DNA of 64,000 nt from Curtobacterium sp. MCJR17_055 (GCF_003224335.1 NZ_QKLF01000002.1:372001-436000), one strand, 5' to 3'; shown: positions 17,800-27,980, counted from the first letter of the stretch. Numbers and translations are program-made. Notes: generated by a model not told the origin, from the sequence alone.

Positions 17800-19011
17800 A
17801 TGAGCACACTCCCCACGTCCTTCCTCTGGGGCGCGTCGACCGCGCCGCACCAGGTCGAAGGCAACAACATCAACAGCGACTGGTGGACGTACGAGCAGAT
17901 GATGCCGCACTTCGGGCCGAGCGGTGACGCGGTCGACAGCTACCACCGTTTCGAGGAGGACATGCGGCTGCTGGCCGACGCCGGCCTCACCGCTTACCGC
18001 TTCGGCGTCGAGTGGGCGCGCATCGAGCCGCTGCCGGGCCAGTTCTCGGTCGCCGAACTCGCGCACTACCGGCGCATGATCGACACGGCGATCGGGCTCG
18101 GCCTGACTCCGGTGGTGACCCTGCACCACTTCACGGCGCCGCGGTGGTTCGTCGAGGAAGGCGGCTGGCTCGGCGACACAGCCATCGCCCGTTTCACGGC
18201 GTACGTCTCCCGCGTCGCTGAGATCCTGGACGGCGTGGAGTGGGTCTGCACGATCAACGAGCCCAACATGCTCGCGCTGATGGTGCTCATGTCCCGAGCC
18301 ATCAACCCCGACGCGGTCCCCGCGTTCGCCACACCGACCGTGCAGACCCGGCAGGGAGTCGTCATCCCCGCACCGACCCTCGAGGTCGGGCAGCGGCTCG
18401 TCCAGGCGCACCACGCCGCGCGGGACGTGCTGCGGCAGCGGACCGACGCGAACGTCGGGTGGACAGTCGCGTGCCTCAACCTGTGGGCGACACCCGAGAA
18501 CGCCGAGCACCTCGAGCGGGAGCGCTACGCACGCGAAGACCTCTACCTGGAGGCGGCTCGCGGCGACGACTTCATCGGAGTGCAGGCGTACTCCACCCGC
18601 GAGGTCGACGAGAACGGTCTCGTCACCGCAGCCCCGCACCCCGACAACACCCTGACCGGTGACGCCTACCGGCCGGAATCGCTCGGCATCGCCCTGCGCC
18701 ATGCAGCCGACGTCGCCGGTGTGCCGGCGCTCGTCACCGAGAACGGCATCGCCACGGCGGACGACGACCAGCGGATCTCCTACACCACAGGCGCATTGGC
18801 GGGTCTGCTCGCGGCCGTCGCCGACGGCGTCGACGTCCGCGGGTACCTGCACTGGTCGGCACTCGACAACTTCGAGTGGGGCCACTGGGAACCCACCTTC
18901 GGACTGATCGCCGTCGACCGCTCCGACTTCTCCCGCCATCCCAAACCGAGCCTCGCCTGGTTGGGCGGCATCGCCCGCAGCAACGCCGTGGACCTGGAAG
19001 CGACCCCATGA
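17800..19011 (+). CDS. Glycoside hydrolase family 1 beta-glucosidase
   Basis: This 403-residue enzyme is a retaining beta-glycosidase. The N-terminal FLWGASTAPHQVEG motif, the acid/base TINEP (Glu154) and the nucleophile VTENG (Glu314) identify GH1 clearly. The aglycone-side HWSALDNFEW near the C-terminus is also conserved. No signal peptide is present, so it works on imported beta-glucosides. It is slightly shorter than typical GH1 enzymes (about 440-480 residues) but has all catalytic elements. It follows the MFS gene by 73 bp, with GAAAGAAGA upstream of the ATG, and its stop overlaps the next start (ATGA). Confidence 0.94.
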   Translation: MSTLPTSFLWGASTAPHQVEGNNINSDWWTYEQMMPHFGPSGDAVDSYHRFEEDMRLLADAGLTAYRFGVEWARIEPLPGQFSVAELAHYRRMIDTAIGLGLTPVVTLHHFTAPRWFVEEGGWLGDTAIARFTAYVSRVAEILDGVEWVCTINEPNMLALMVLMSRAINPDAVPAFATPTVQTRQGVVIPAPTLEVGQRLVQAHHAARDVLRQRTDANVGWTVACLNLWATPENAEHLERERYAREDLYLEAARGDDFIGVQAYSTREVDENGLVTAAPHPDNTLTGDAYRPESLGIALRHAADVAGVPALVTENGIATADDDQRISYTTGALAGLLAAVADGVDVRGYLHWSALDNFEWGHWEPTFGLIAVDRSDFSRHPKPSLAWLGGIARSNAVDLEATP

Positions 19012-21278
19012 GCACGTACCCTGCTCCCCACCTCGACCCAGCGAGACCCGTCGATGAACGAATCGACGACCTCCTCGGCCGGATGTCCGTCGAGGACAAG
19101 GCGGGCCAGCTCAGCCAGTACTTCTACCTGGCGGGGTTCGGCGAGCCACCGGCAGACCTCGACATCGACTCGCTCCCCCCGGAACACCAGGCGTACCTCC
19201 GGCAACCGAAGATGGTCGAGGACGCGATCGCCGCCGGCCACGCCGGCTCCGTCCTGTTCGTGACCAGGGCCGACATGGCCAATCGGCTGCAGAAGCTCGC
19301 GGTCGAGACCGCACCCCTCGGGATCCCCCTCCTCTTCGGGTTCGACGTCATCCACGGACTCCGGACGATCTTCCCGCTACCGATCGCCATGGCCGCGTCC
19401 TGGGACGAAGGGACGATCAGCGCATCGCAGGCCGCGGCGGCACGCGAGGCCCGCGCTGTCGGCATCCACTGGACGTTCGCACCGATGGTCGACATCGCCC
19501 GAGACGCTCGCTGGGGTCGGATCATCGAGGGCGCCGGCGAGGACCCGTACCTCGGAGCGGCCGTCGCCGCAGCGCAAGTCCGTGGATTCCAGGGCGATCT
19601 CGGCTCCGAGAACGTGCTCGCGGGTCCCAAGCACTTCGTCGGCTACGGCGCCGCTCGCGGTGGCCGGGACTACGACGACGTGGAGGTGTCCGATTCCGAA
19701 CTCCACAACGTCTACATGCCTCCGTTCCGAGCGGCGATCGAGGCCGGTGCGCAGAACGTCATGAGCGCCTACATGGACTTCAACGGCGTACCGGCGAGCG
19801 GGAACGCGCGCCTGCTCACGGACCTCCTCCGGGACGACCTCGGCTTCGACGGTTTCGTCGTCTCCGACGCCAACGCGGTGAAGTCCATGGAGACCCAGCA
19901 CTTCGCGGCGTCGCCCACCGAGGCCGCTGTGAGGGCGATCACCAGCGGGCTGGACATGGAGATGTGCACGTTCGACCCGGCGTTCTCCCGTCTGCCGGAC
20001 GCCGTGGCCCAAGGGCTGGTCAGCGAGGACGTCCTCGACACCGCCGTCCGCCGGATCCTCGCGGTCAAGTTCGCCCTGGGGCTCTTCGAGCACCCGTACG
20101 TCGACGCCGGGGCCAGCGACGCGATCCTGTCGACCGAGCACCACCGCGAACTGGCGCGGGTCGCCGCAGAACGGACGATCGTACTCCTGAAGAACGACGG
20201 CACCCTACCGCTCGCCGCCAGCACCGCCGGCTCCATCGCCGTCATCGGGCAACTGGCCGAGAGCAAGCGCGACACCCTCGGCCCCTGGGTCTTCGCTCAT
20301 GGGACGGACGAGACCGTCAGCATCCTCGAGGGGATCACGGCGCGAGCGGACGGCGAGGTCTGGTTCGCGCCGGGCGCGGGGATCCCGTCCCGCGAGTTCG
20401 CGTCGATGTTCGATCGCTCGGACCCGACCGTGGTGAACACGCCGGGCGACCACGACGACGACGCGGAGATCGATCGCGCGGTCGCGATCGCGGCGGATGC
20501 GGACGTCGCCGTCGTGGTCGTCGGGGAGCGGCAGAACCAGATCGGCGAGAACGCCTCGAGGTCGACGCTCGACCTCCCCGGCCGGCAACTCGAGCAGCTG
20601 CAGCGCATCGCGGCGACGGGCACGCCGGTCGTCCTGGTCGTGATGTCGGGCCGACCGCTCGACCTGCGGTGGGCGGACGAGAACGTCCCGGCGATCCTCC
20701 AGGCCTGGTATCCGGGCAGTCGCGGTGGTGACGCCGTCGCCGACGTCGTCTTCGGGGACGTGTCCCCGGCCGGGCGCCTGCCGTTCACCTGGCCCCGCCA
20801 CGTGGGTCACGTGCCGATGGTCTACTCGCACCTCCGGACCTTCCAGCCCGAGGACCAGGACAAGCGGTACTGGGACGAGGAGTCGACCCCGCTCTACCCG
20901 TTCGGACACGGACTCAGCTACGGCAGCTTCACCTACGACCAGCTGCGGACGGATCGTGACAAGGTCGCTCGAGGCGACACGGCGACCGTCTCCGTGCAGG
21001 TCACGAACGCCTCCGACCGCGCCGCGGACGAGGTGGTGCAGCTCTACATCCACCAGCGCCACGGCACGTCCTCCCGGCCCGTGCAGGAGCTGAAGGGGTT
21101 CCGGCGCCTGGCGTTCGGTCCCGGAGAGACGAAGACCGTCACCTTCACGCTCGGCCCGGACGAGCTCCGCTACTGGAGCGCGGTCACGGGGGGCTGGGTC
21201 CAGGACGCCACCGTGTTCGACATCTGGGTCGGAGGCAGCTCGCGGGCAGCGCTCACGACCGAGCTCATCGTCGTCTAG
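19008..21278 (+). CDS. Glycoside hydrolase family 3 beta-glucosidase (BglX-like)
   Basis: This is a 756-residue GH3 enzyme with an (alpha/beta)8 domain, alpha/beta sandwich and C-terminal fibronectin-III-like domain (about 660-740). Nucleophile Asp287 lies in GFVVSDANAV. GPKHFVGYGAARGGRDY and the RIIEGAGEDPYL segment are typical of the BglX subgroup, which removes glucose or xylose from beta-linked oligosaccharides. It lacks a signal peptide, so it is probably cytoplasmic. The start overlaps the GH1 stop by four bases (ATGA). It differs clearly from the other GH3 enzyme of this locus in subfamily and in lacking the helical C-terminal tail. Confidence 0.94.
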   Translation: MSTYPAPHLDPARPVDERIDDLLGRMSVEDKAGQLSQYFYLAGFGEPPADLDIDSLPPEHQAYLRQPKMVEDAIAAGHAGSVLFVTRADMANRLQKLAVETAPLGIPLLFGFDVIHGLRTIFPLPIAMAASWDEGTISASQAAAAREARAVGIHWTFAPMVDIARDARWGRIIEGAGEDPYLGAAVAAAQVRGFQGDLGSENVLAGPKHFVGYGAARGGRDYDDVEVSDSELHNVYMPPFRAAIEAGAQNVMSAYMDFNGVPASGNARLLTDLLRDDLGFDGFVVSDANAVKSMETQHFAASPTEAAVRAITSGLDMEMCTFDPAFSRLPDAVAQGLVSEDVLDTAVRRILAVKFALGLFEHPYVDAGASDAILSTEHHRELARVAAERTIVLLKNDGTLPLAASTAGSIAVIGQLAESKRDTLGPWVFAHGTDETVSILEGITARADGEVWFAPGAGIPSREFASMFDRSDPTVVNTPGDHDDDAEIDRAVAIAADADVAVVVVGERQNQIGENASRSTLDLPGRQLEQLQRIAATGTPVVLVVMSGRPLDLRWADENVPAILQAWYPGSRGGDAVADVVFGDVSPAGRLPFTWPRHVGHVPMVYSHLRTFQPEDQDKRYWDEESTPLYPFGHGLSYGSFTYDQLRTDRDKVARGDTATVSVQVTNASDRAADEVVQLYIHQRHGTSSRPVQELKGFRRLAFGPGETKTVTFTLGPDELRYWSAVTGGWVQDATVFDIWVGGSSRAALTTELIVV

Positions 21279-21301
21279 CCGACGACGCAGCGATTGGTAC
21301 C

Positions 21302-21319
21302 GCCTCGAGCGATCGAGGC
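21302..21319 (+). other. Intra-operon hairpin with GCGA loop
   Basis: Arms GCCTCGA (21302-21308) and TCGAGGC (21313-21319) flank a GNRA-type GCGA loop in the 65-bp gap between the GH3 and GH2 genes. It may be a weak terminator or an mRNA-stabilising element that tunes expression of the last two genes. Confidence 0.4.
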
Positions 21320-21343
21320 CGAAGGACGACAGAGAGAACTCGC

Positions 21344-23803
21344 ATGACCACCACTTCCTTCAACCTGGGTTGGACCGTCCGGCCGAAGGTCAGCCCGTAC
21401 GCGCAACTCCAGAACCCGCAGGACGCCGGGGTCCCGGTGACGCTGCCCCACGACGCCACGATCACGCGGGAGCGCTCGGCTGACGAACCCCAGGGTGGAC
21501 GCAGCGCCTACTTCCCCGGCGGAGCGTACGAGTACACGAAGGTGTTCGACGTGCCGGCGGAGTACCGGGGAAAGCGCGTCTCGGTCGAGTTCGAGGGCGT
21601 CTACCGGGACGCCATGGTGTTCGTCAACGGAGCCTTCGCCGCACAACGACCGTCCGGCTACTCGACCTTCGTGGTCGAACTCGACCCGTACCTGCGCTAC
21701 GGGGAAGCCAACACGATCCGAGTCGATGCCCGCACCCACGACGACTCGCGGTGGTACACCGGCGCGGGGATCTACCGCGACACCACCCTGAACGTCACCG
21801 ACCTGGTCCACATCGCACCGGCCGGGCTCCGGGTGTCGACCCCGGACATCGAACCCGCGCGCGCTGTCGTCGAAGTGTCCGCCGAGATCAGGAACGACAG
21901 TGCCGGTACGCGGACCGTCGTCGTCGCGACCGACATCACCGATGCGACGGGGGCGGTCGTAGCACGTGGGAGTTCGCCGGTGACCGTGCGGGCGGGTGGC
22001 TCAGCGGTCGCACGACAGCGCCTGTACGTCACGCGACCGTCCCTGTGGAGCGTGGAGACGCCGACGCTGTACCGGGCCACAACGCGCGTCACGTCGGGAG
22101 GCACGGAGGACGACGCCGAACCGCTCGACGTCCGCGAGACGCCGTTCGGTGTCCGCACGCTGCAACTCGACCCCGAACACGGCCTCCGCATCAACGGCGA
22201 GAGCGTGAAACTCCGCGGCGCCTGCGTCCACCACGACAACGGGATCCTCGGTGCTGCGACGATCGCACGAGCAGAAGAACGTCGCATCGAGATCCTGAAG
22301 CGCGCCGGCTTCAACGCGATCCGTAGTTCCCACAACCCCCTGAGCCCGGCGATGCTGGACGCCTGTGACCGCCTCGGGATGCTGGTGATGGACGAGACCT
22401 TCGACATGTGGACGGAGGGGAAGTCCACCTTCGACTACGCCCTGGCGTTCCCCGAATGGTGGGAGCGCGACGTCGAGGCGCTCGTCGCGAAGGACCACAA
22501 CCACCCGAGCGTCGTCTTCTACTCCATCGGCAACGAGATCCTCGAGACCGGTGATCCCCTGGGATCCGAGTGGGGCCGCAGACTCGCGGAGAAGGTCCGG
22601 TCCCTCGACCACACCCGGTTCGTCACGAACGGGATCAACGGTTTCGTCTCGGTGCTGCGCGACGTCGTCCAGATGATGCAGGCCCGCGGTGGCGACCAGG
22701 CCGGCGGAGCCGACGGCGGTGTCAACGGCCTGATGAACTCCGCGGCCGACTTCATGAACCAGGTGAGCGCGTCCCCGCTCGTCACGTCGAAGACGGAGGA
22801 GTCATTCTCCGTCCTCGACGTAGCAGGGCTGAACTACGGCGACGCGCGCTACGTCGTCGACAAGGACCTGTTCCCGGACCGGGTGATCGTGGGCAGTGAG
22901 ACCTTCCCACCGCAGATCGCCCGGTACTGGCGACTCGTCGAGGACAACGCGCACGTCCTCGGCGACTTCACCTGGGCCGGGTGGGACTACCTCGGCGAAG
23001 TCGGTATCGGCCGCGTTCAGTACACCGACGAGCCGCCCGCGTTCGAGGCTCCTTTCCCCTGGATCACGGCCTGGGTCGGGGACATCGACATCAGCGGTCA
23101 CCGCCGCACCATCTCCTACTACCGGGAGACGGTGTTCGGTCTGCGCCACGAACCGTACATCGCCGTTCTCCGTCCCGAGCACTTCGGCCGTCCGACCAGT
23201 CAGGGCATGTGGGCGTGGAGCGACACCCTCTCCAGCTGGACCTTCGACGTGCCTGACGGGACGATGACACAGGTGGAGGTCTACAGCGACGCCGACGAGG
23301 TCGAGATCCTCGTCAACGGAGTCTCGGCAGGCCGCCAGCCCGCCGGCCGAGATCACGCATTCCTCGCTCGATTCGACGTCCCGTACGCACGCGGGGAGAT
23401 CACCGCGATCGGTTACACCGGCGGACGAGAACACTCCCGCAGTCAGGTGGTCTCCGCCTCGGAGCGACGGCGTCTCGACGTCGTGCCGGACCGCACCACG
23501 ATCCGTGCGGACGACACCGACCTGTCCTTCGTCACCATCGAGATCCGCGACGAGCAGGGCATCCTGGCGACGACCGAGAACCGACCCGTCACCGTGACCG
23601 TCGAGGGCCCAGGAGTACTCCAGGGGTTCGGCAGCGCCCGCCCTGACAACCCGGAACGCTACGACACCGACACCCACCACACGTTCGACGGCCGGATCCT
23701 CGCGGTCGTCCGACCGACCGGTGCAGGCCCGATCACCGTCACCGCCACCTCGGCTGGGCTGGCACCCGTCACCGTGACCGTGACATCGCAGGAGTGCCCA
23801 TGA
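21344..23803 (+). CDS. Glycoside hydrolase family 2 enzyme (beta-galactosidase type)
   Basis: This 819-residue protein has the family order: N-terminal sugar-binding jelly roll (about 1-155), immunoglobulin-like domain (160-265), TIM barrel (270-570), then two C-terminal beta domains, the last an invasin/Ig-like fold rich in VTVT repeats. GACVHHDNG, the acid/base IGNE (Glu398) and nucleophile VGSE (Glu519) are visible. GH2 includes beta-galactosidase, beta-mannosidase and beta-glucuronidase. The DUF4982-like C-terminal layout is common in beta-galactosidases, but the exact substrate is open. An AGAGAG sequence precedes the ATG, and the stop overlaps the next gene's ATG (ATGA). Confidence 0.92.
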   Translation: MTTTSFNLGWTVRPKVSPYAQLQNPQDAGVPVTLPHDATITRERSADEPQGGRSAYFPGGAYEYTKVFDVPAEYRGKRVSVEFEGVYRDAMVFVNGAFAAQRPSGYSTFVVELDPYLRYGEANTIRVDARTHDDSRWYTGAGIYRDTTLNVTDLVHIAPAGLRVSTPDIEPARAVVEVSAEIRNDSAGTRTVVVATDITDATGAVVARGSSPVTVRAGGSAVARQRLYVTRPSLWSVETPTLYRATTRVTSGGTEDDAEPLDVRETPFGVRTLQLDPEHGLRINGESVKLRGACVHHDNGILGAATIARAEERRIEILKRAGFNAIRSSHNPLSPAMLDACDRLGMLVMDETFDMWTEGKSTFDYALAFPEWWERDVEALVAKDHNHPSVVFYSIGNEILETGDPLGSEWGRRLAEKVRSLDHTRFVTNGINGFVSVLRDVVQMMQARGGDQAGGADGGVNGLMNSAADFMNQVSASPLVTSKTEESFSVLDVAGLNYGDARYVVDKDLFPDRVIVGSETFPPQIARYWRLVEDNAHVLGDFTWAGWDYLGEVGIGRVQYTDEPPAFEAPFPWITAWVGDIDISGHRRTISYYRETVFGLRHEPYIAVLRPEHFGRPTSQGMWAWSDTLSSWTFDVPDGTMTQVEVYSDADEVEILVNGVSAGRQPAGRDHAFLARFDVPYARGEITAIGYTGGREHSRSQVVSASERRRLDVVPDRTTIRADDTDLSFVTIEIRDEQGILATTENRPVTVTVEGPGVLQGFGSARPDNPERYDTDTHHTFDGRILAVVRPTGAGPITVTATSAGLAPVTVTVTSQECP

Positions 23804-25929
23804 CCGGCATCGACCGCCACGCGCTCGTCACCCGTCACGACGTGCATCTCACCGAGGCGCGTCCCGACCACGTCCTGACCGTCGGGAACGGTGACTTCGC
23901 GTACACCTGCGACATCACCGGGATGCAGACGTTCGCGACGTTCCACGACCCGCTCGCCGCCATGGCTCGCGCCACAGCAGCAGGCGACCCTGGGGCCGCC
24001 TCACGCGGACCCACCGTGATCAACACGGCCACGATGAGCAACTGGGGCTGGCACGAGATGCCGAACCCGAACGGCTTCGTGCTGGACGACGCCCTCAGCG
24101 AGCACACCACCAGCCGGGGCACGGTGCGCTACGCCGACAAGTTCGACATGCAGGCCGCCATGCAGGGCACGCTCCCTGCAGACCATCTCGCCGGCGCATG
24201 GCTGAACGCCAATCCGCAACGGATCGACCTGGGACGGATCGGTCTGCTCCTCCGAGAGACGGTAGACAGCCCATGGCTGGATGACCCTACTGGCCTGCAG
24301 GACCCGTCGCAGCGCCTCGATCTCTGGACCGGAACGATCACGTCGACGTTCGAGTTCGCAGGCGAACGGGTCACGGTGACCACCGTCGCCTCGCCGACCA
24401 CCGCCACCGTCGCGTTCCGAGTCGAGTCTGCGCTGATCAACGCAGGTCTGTTGCGGGTCGGCGTCCGGTTCCCGTACCCGAGCGACGGTTTCTTCCACAC
24501 GGACGACTGGGCGCATCCTGACCGACACACCACCAACGTCCTGCCGAGCGACCCAGGGACGACACGCCTCCGTCGTGAGATCGACGGCACCAGCTACGAC
24601 GTCTTGCTCGGCCACAGCTCGGCAGGGCTGACCACCGCAGCGGAACCCCACACGTTCGAGTTGTCGTCGCACGCCGAGCGGATCGAGATCGTCGCGACCT
24701 TCAGCTCGGACGCCGCCGGCGAACCGGTCGACGAGCGCATCCCGTTCTCCGTCGTCGCTGCCGACTCGGCCGACCATTGGGCAGAGTTCTGGCAGTCCGG
24801 TGCTGCGATCGACTTCACGGGCAGCACGGACGGACGAGCCCGCGAGCTCGAGCGGCGCGTGGTGCTGTCGCAGTACCTCACCGCCGTGCACGCAGCCGGC
24901 ACCCTCCCTCCCCAGGAGACGGGGCTCGTCACGAACTCATGGCAGGGCAAGTTCCACCTCGAGATGCACCTGTGGCATGGAGCCCACTTCGCCACCTGGG
25001 GCAGGCCGGAACTCCTCGCACGGAGCCTCCCGTGGTACCTGTCGATCGCTGGTTCAGCCCGGGAAACCGCCCGGATGCAGGGGTACGAGGGTCTGCGGTG
25101 GCCGAAGCAGGTCGGACCGGACGGACGTGAAAGCCCAGATCCCACCGGCTCACTCCTCATCTGGCAGCAGCCGCACTTGCTCTACCTGCTGGAGCTGCTG
25201 TGGACGAGCTCCGCAGGTGACCACCACGCGGAGCTCCTCGACGACTTCACGCAGGTCGTAGACGACACGGCCGCGTTCATGGCGTCGTTCGTCGAGGAGC
25301 GCGACGGTGTGTTCCACCTCCCCGCACCCCTGATGCCTGCCCAGGAGTTCTACGAGACTGCGACGGCGGAGGACCCGACGTTCGAGCTGGTGTACTGGTG
25401 GTGGGGACTGGAGCTCGCGCAGCGTTGGCAGGAGCGGTCAGGACGCCCGCGGAGAGCGGACTGGGCCGATGTTCAGGCCCGACTGGCTGTGCCTCGGATC
25501 CTGGACGGCCATTACGCCGCGATCGCAACGGATCCGTATCTCCGGCGAGACGACCACCCGTCGCTCCTCGCCGCTCTCGGTCTCCTGCCGCCGACACCGA
25601 TCGTCGATCAGGACCTGATGGCCGCCACGCTCACGAGCGTGTGGGAGGCATGGGACTGGTCTTCGGCTTGGGGGTGGGACTTCCCGGTCATGGCCATGAC
25701 TGCTACACGGACCGGACAGCTGGATCTCGCCGTCGACGCCTTGCTCAGGGACGAGGCCAAGAACACGTACTCCGCAGTTGGTCACAACGCACAGATCGGT
25801 TCGATCCTGCCCGTATACCTGCCCGGCAACGGGTCGTTGCTCGCCGCTGTGTCGCTCATGGCCTTAACGGGATCGTTCCCGAAGGAAGGGTGGATGATCC
25901 AAGCCGAGGGGTTCCTGCCCTGGCCGTGA
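23800..25929 (+). CDS. Six-hairpin glycosidase-like protein
   Basis: This 709-residue protein has an N-terminal beta-sandwich (about 1-310) joined to an (alpha/alpha)6 barrel, the architecture of clan GH-L and related families (GH65, GH95, GH142 and others). The most striking conserved stretch is NSWQGKFHLEMHLWHGAHF, followed by GRPELLARSLPWY, which resembles the barrel entrance of those enzymes and may hold the catalytic acids. I cannot assign a GH family or substrate. It is the last gene of the TetR-controlled MFS-GH1-GH3-GH2 unit, coupled by ATGA. It probably trims a side sugar of the same oligosaccharide. GGAG lies five bases before ATG 23800; GTG 23794 is an alternative. Confidence 0.75.
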   Translation: MTGIDRHALVTRHDVHLTEARPDHVLTVGNGDFAYTCDITGMQTFATFHDPLAAMARATAAGDPGAASRGPTVINTATMSNWGWHEMPNPNGFVLDDALSEHTTSRGTVRYADKFDMQAAMQGTLPADHLAGAWLNANPQRIDLGRIGLLLRETVDSPWLDDPTGLQDPSQRLDLWTGTITSTFEFAGERVTVTTVASPTTATVAFRVESALINAGLLRVGVRFPYPSDGFFHTDDWAHPDRHTTNVLPSDPGTTRLRREIDGTSYDVLLGHSSAGLTTAAEPHTFELSSHAERIEIVATFSSDAAGEPVDERIPFSVVAADSADHWAEFWQSGAAIDFTGSTDGRARELERRVVLSQYLTAVHAAGTLPPQETGLVTNSWQGKFHLEMHLWHGAHFATWGRPELLARSLPWYLSIAGSARETARMQGYEGLRWPKQVGPDGRESPDPTGSLLIWQQPHLLYLLELLWTSSAGDHHAELLDDFTQVVDDTAAFMASFVEERDGVFHLPAPLMPAQEFYETATAEDPTFELVYWWWGLELAQRWQERSGRPRRADWADVQARLAVPRILDGHYAAIATDPYLRRDDHPSLLAALGLLPPTPIVDQDLMAATLTSVWEAWDWSSAWGWDFPVMAMTATRTGQLDLAVDALLRDEAKNTYSAVGHNAQIGSILPVYLPGNGSLLAAVSLMALTGSFPKEGWMIQAEGFLPWP

Positions 25930-26003
25930 TGCCGCGTTTCGTTGAGCAGGCCCGGAACTTCCTCCCTCGGCGGGTACCGCTTCAGGCGACGAGGCCGGCC
26001 GGT

Positions 26004-26663
26004 TCAGGAAATGAGACCGGCTTGGTAGGCATAGGCGACCAGTTGGGCCCGGTCGCGGGCGCCGACCTTCGCCATCGCACGGCTCGCGTGGGTCTTCACG
26101 GTGAACGGTGAGACGAACAACTCCGCTGCGATGGAGTCGTTGTCGTGGCCCTCTGCGATGCTGAGGACGACGTCCCGTTCGCGGGCTGTCAGGGCAGTGA
26201 ACCGGTCGGCGAGGTCGGCGTCGATGACGCGGCTCGGGCTGTCGGTGACGTGCCCGATGAGCGCGGCAGAGGCAGCTGCGGACAGGGCACCTCCCCCGCC
26301 GATGACTTCCTGCAGGCTCGCGATCAGCTCAGCTGGTCCGACGCCCTTGCCGAGGAACCCGTTCGCGCCAGCCCGGAGCGCGGCGAGGACGGTGTCGTCG
26401 TGCTCGAAGGTGGTCAGGACGACGATGCGGGTCTGTTCGGACGGGATCCGCTCCCGGATGCGTCGCGTCGTCTCGACGCCGTCGATCCCGGGCATGCGGA
26501 CGTCCATGAGGATGAGGTCGACATCGTGGTCCCGGAGGAACGCGAGGGCGGCGAACCCGTCCCCTGCTTCACCGACCACGGCGAAGTCCGGGTGCACGTC
26601 GATGATGGTGCGCAGTCCGAGCCGGATCATCTCTTGGTCATCGACCAGCAGCACGCGTGTCAC
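26004..26663 (-). CDS. NarL/FixJ-family response regulator
   Basis: This 219-residue protein has an N-terminal receiver domain with phosphoacceptor Asp54 in ILMDVRMPGIDG and the acidic pair in LLVDDQ. A C-terminal LuxR-type helix-turn-helix follows (LTARERDVVLSIAEGHDNDSIA, then SPFTVKTH). It is phosphorylated by the histidine kinase encoded just upstream and binds DNA as a dimer. I start it at GTG 26663, because GAAGGAG lies seven bases before it and the GTG overlaps the kinase stop (GTGA). The ATG at 26684 lacks these features. Target genes are unknown; the nearby esterase and small membrane ORF are candidates. Confidence 0.92.
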   Translation of the reverse strand: MTRVLLVDDQEMIRLGLRTIIDVHPDFAVVGEAGDGFAALAFLRDHDVDLILMDVRMPGIDGVETTRRIRERIPSEQTRIVVLTTFEHDDTVLAALRAGANGFLGKGVGPAELIASLQEVIGGGGALSAAASAALIGHVTDSPSRVIDADLADRFTALTARERDVVLSIAEGHDNDSIAAELFVSPFTVKTHASRAMAKVGARDRAQLVAYAYQAGLIS

Positions 26664-27895
26664 GGGGTTGCTCCTTCGTTCCATGGGATCCGTGCCGTGA
26701 CGGTGAAGACATCATCGTCGGCGCCGAGCTGCAGGGTTCCGCCAGCAGACTCGACGCGTTCGCGCATGCCGACGAGTCCGTACCCGCTGCCGTGGGCGGT
26801 CGGCGGCGTGGACGCGACCGGGTTCGTGACGCTGATGATCAGGTCAGCCTCGTCCGTCAGCACCGTCAGCGCGGCCTCCCCGGTACCGTACCGGTGCGCG
26901 TTGGTCAACGCTTCCTGCGCCACCCGGAACACCGTCACCCCGACGGCCTCGTGCGCTCGGCGAGCTTGGTCGGTGATCTGCACGTCGATCGACAGGCCGG
27001 CGTCCCGGAACGAGGAGACCAGCTCGTCGATGCTCGACAGGCCGGGTGTCGGGCGCCCCGCGTGATCGTCGTCGGCGTCGTCGCTGCGGAGCATGGCCAG
27101 CGTCCGTTGCGTGTCACTGAGGATCGACTGCACCGCTGTGCGCGCCGCGACCAGCGACCGCTGGGTCGCGGCCTCGTCACGGCCGGCGGTGACCTCGACC
27201 GCGCCGAGGTGCATGCTCACGACGGCGACCTGGTGGCCGACGATGTCGTGCAGGTCACGGGCGATGCGGACCCGCTCTTCCGCCACTCGCCGCTCAGCTT
27301 CGGCCTCCCGCGTCGCGATCGCGTCGCGGGTGCGCTGCTCGAGTGACTCCCAGTACTGGCGCTGCAGCCGCAGCGCCGCGCCCACCGCACCACCGGCGAC
27401 GACGGCGACGATGACCGCCACGGCGTCGAGACCGACCGCGCGGCCGGCGGACAGGAAACTCGCGAGTCCGAAGATGACGGCCATCGCCAGCGCCGTGATC
27501 CCGGTGCTGCGCGTGGGCGGCAAGCCGCGCAGGGTGAGTGCGAACAGGACGAACACCACGACGGTGCATTCACCGATCGGGTCCCGCCCTCCGACGATCA
27601 CCACGACGACGCCAGCCATCGTCAACGCGAGACCGACCTGCGGCAGTCGGACGGCGACGAGCGCTCCGGTGAGGGTCACGAGTGCGCCGACACCGGCGAG
27701 CAGACCATCGCCGTCGGTGACGATGACGACCAGTTCCACGATCATCGCGGTCACGCTCACCCACAGCGGGAGGCGCTCGAGCACAGATTGCGCGCGCAGC
27801 CACAGCGGGCGCGGCGTCGCGGACACACTGGGCGTCGGAACGGTCATCCCTTGAGTCTGAGGGAGGCCGGTGCCGAACATGTACTCCATCTGCAT
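26660..27895 (-). CDS. NarL-type sensor histidine kinase (HisKA_3)
   Basis: A membrane sensor kinase of about 411 residues. Five or six hydrophobic helices in the first 175 residues leave little outside the membrane, so it probably senses a membrane-linked signal. A coiled coil leads to the HisKA_3 motif RIARDLHDIVGHQ (phospho-His216) and a HATPase domain with AQEALTNAHRYG and GYGLVGMRERV. It phosphorylates the coupled response regulator. The start is uncertain: ATG 27895 has GGAGA five bases upstream, whereas ATG 27847 has a badly spaced site. Much longer open frames upstream run through non-coding sequence. Confidence 0.9.
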   Translation of the reverse strand: MQMEYMFGTGLPQTQGMTVPTPSVSATPRPLWLRAQSVLERLPLWVSVTAMIVELVVIVTDGDGLLAGVGALVTLTGALVAVRLPQVGLALTMAGVVVVIVGGRDPIGECTVVVFVLFALTLRGLPPTRSTGITALAMAVIFGLASFLSAGRAVGLDAVAVIVAVVAGGAVGAALRLQRQYWESLEQRTRDAIATREAEAERRVAEERVRIARDLHDIVGHQVAVVSMHLGAVEVTAGRDEAATQRSLVAARTAVQSILSDTQRTLAMLRSDDADDDHAGRPTPGLSSIDELVSSFRDAGLSIDVQITDQARRAHEAVGVTVFRVAQEALTNAHRYGTGEAALTVLTDEADLIISVTNPVASTPPTAHGSGYGLVGMRERVESAGGTLQLGADDDVFTVTARIPWNEGATP

Positions 27896-27980
27896 CAGGT
27901 TCTCCAGTTCCGGGGAACGACGCCGGCGGGTGTCGCTGCGCTGATGCTGTTCACCAGTCGCACCGATGAAGGGACACCTC

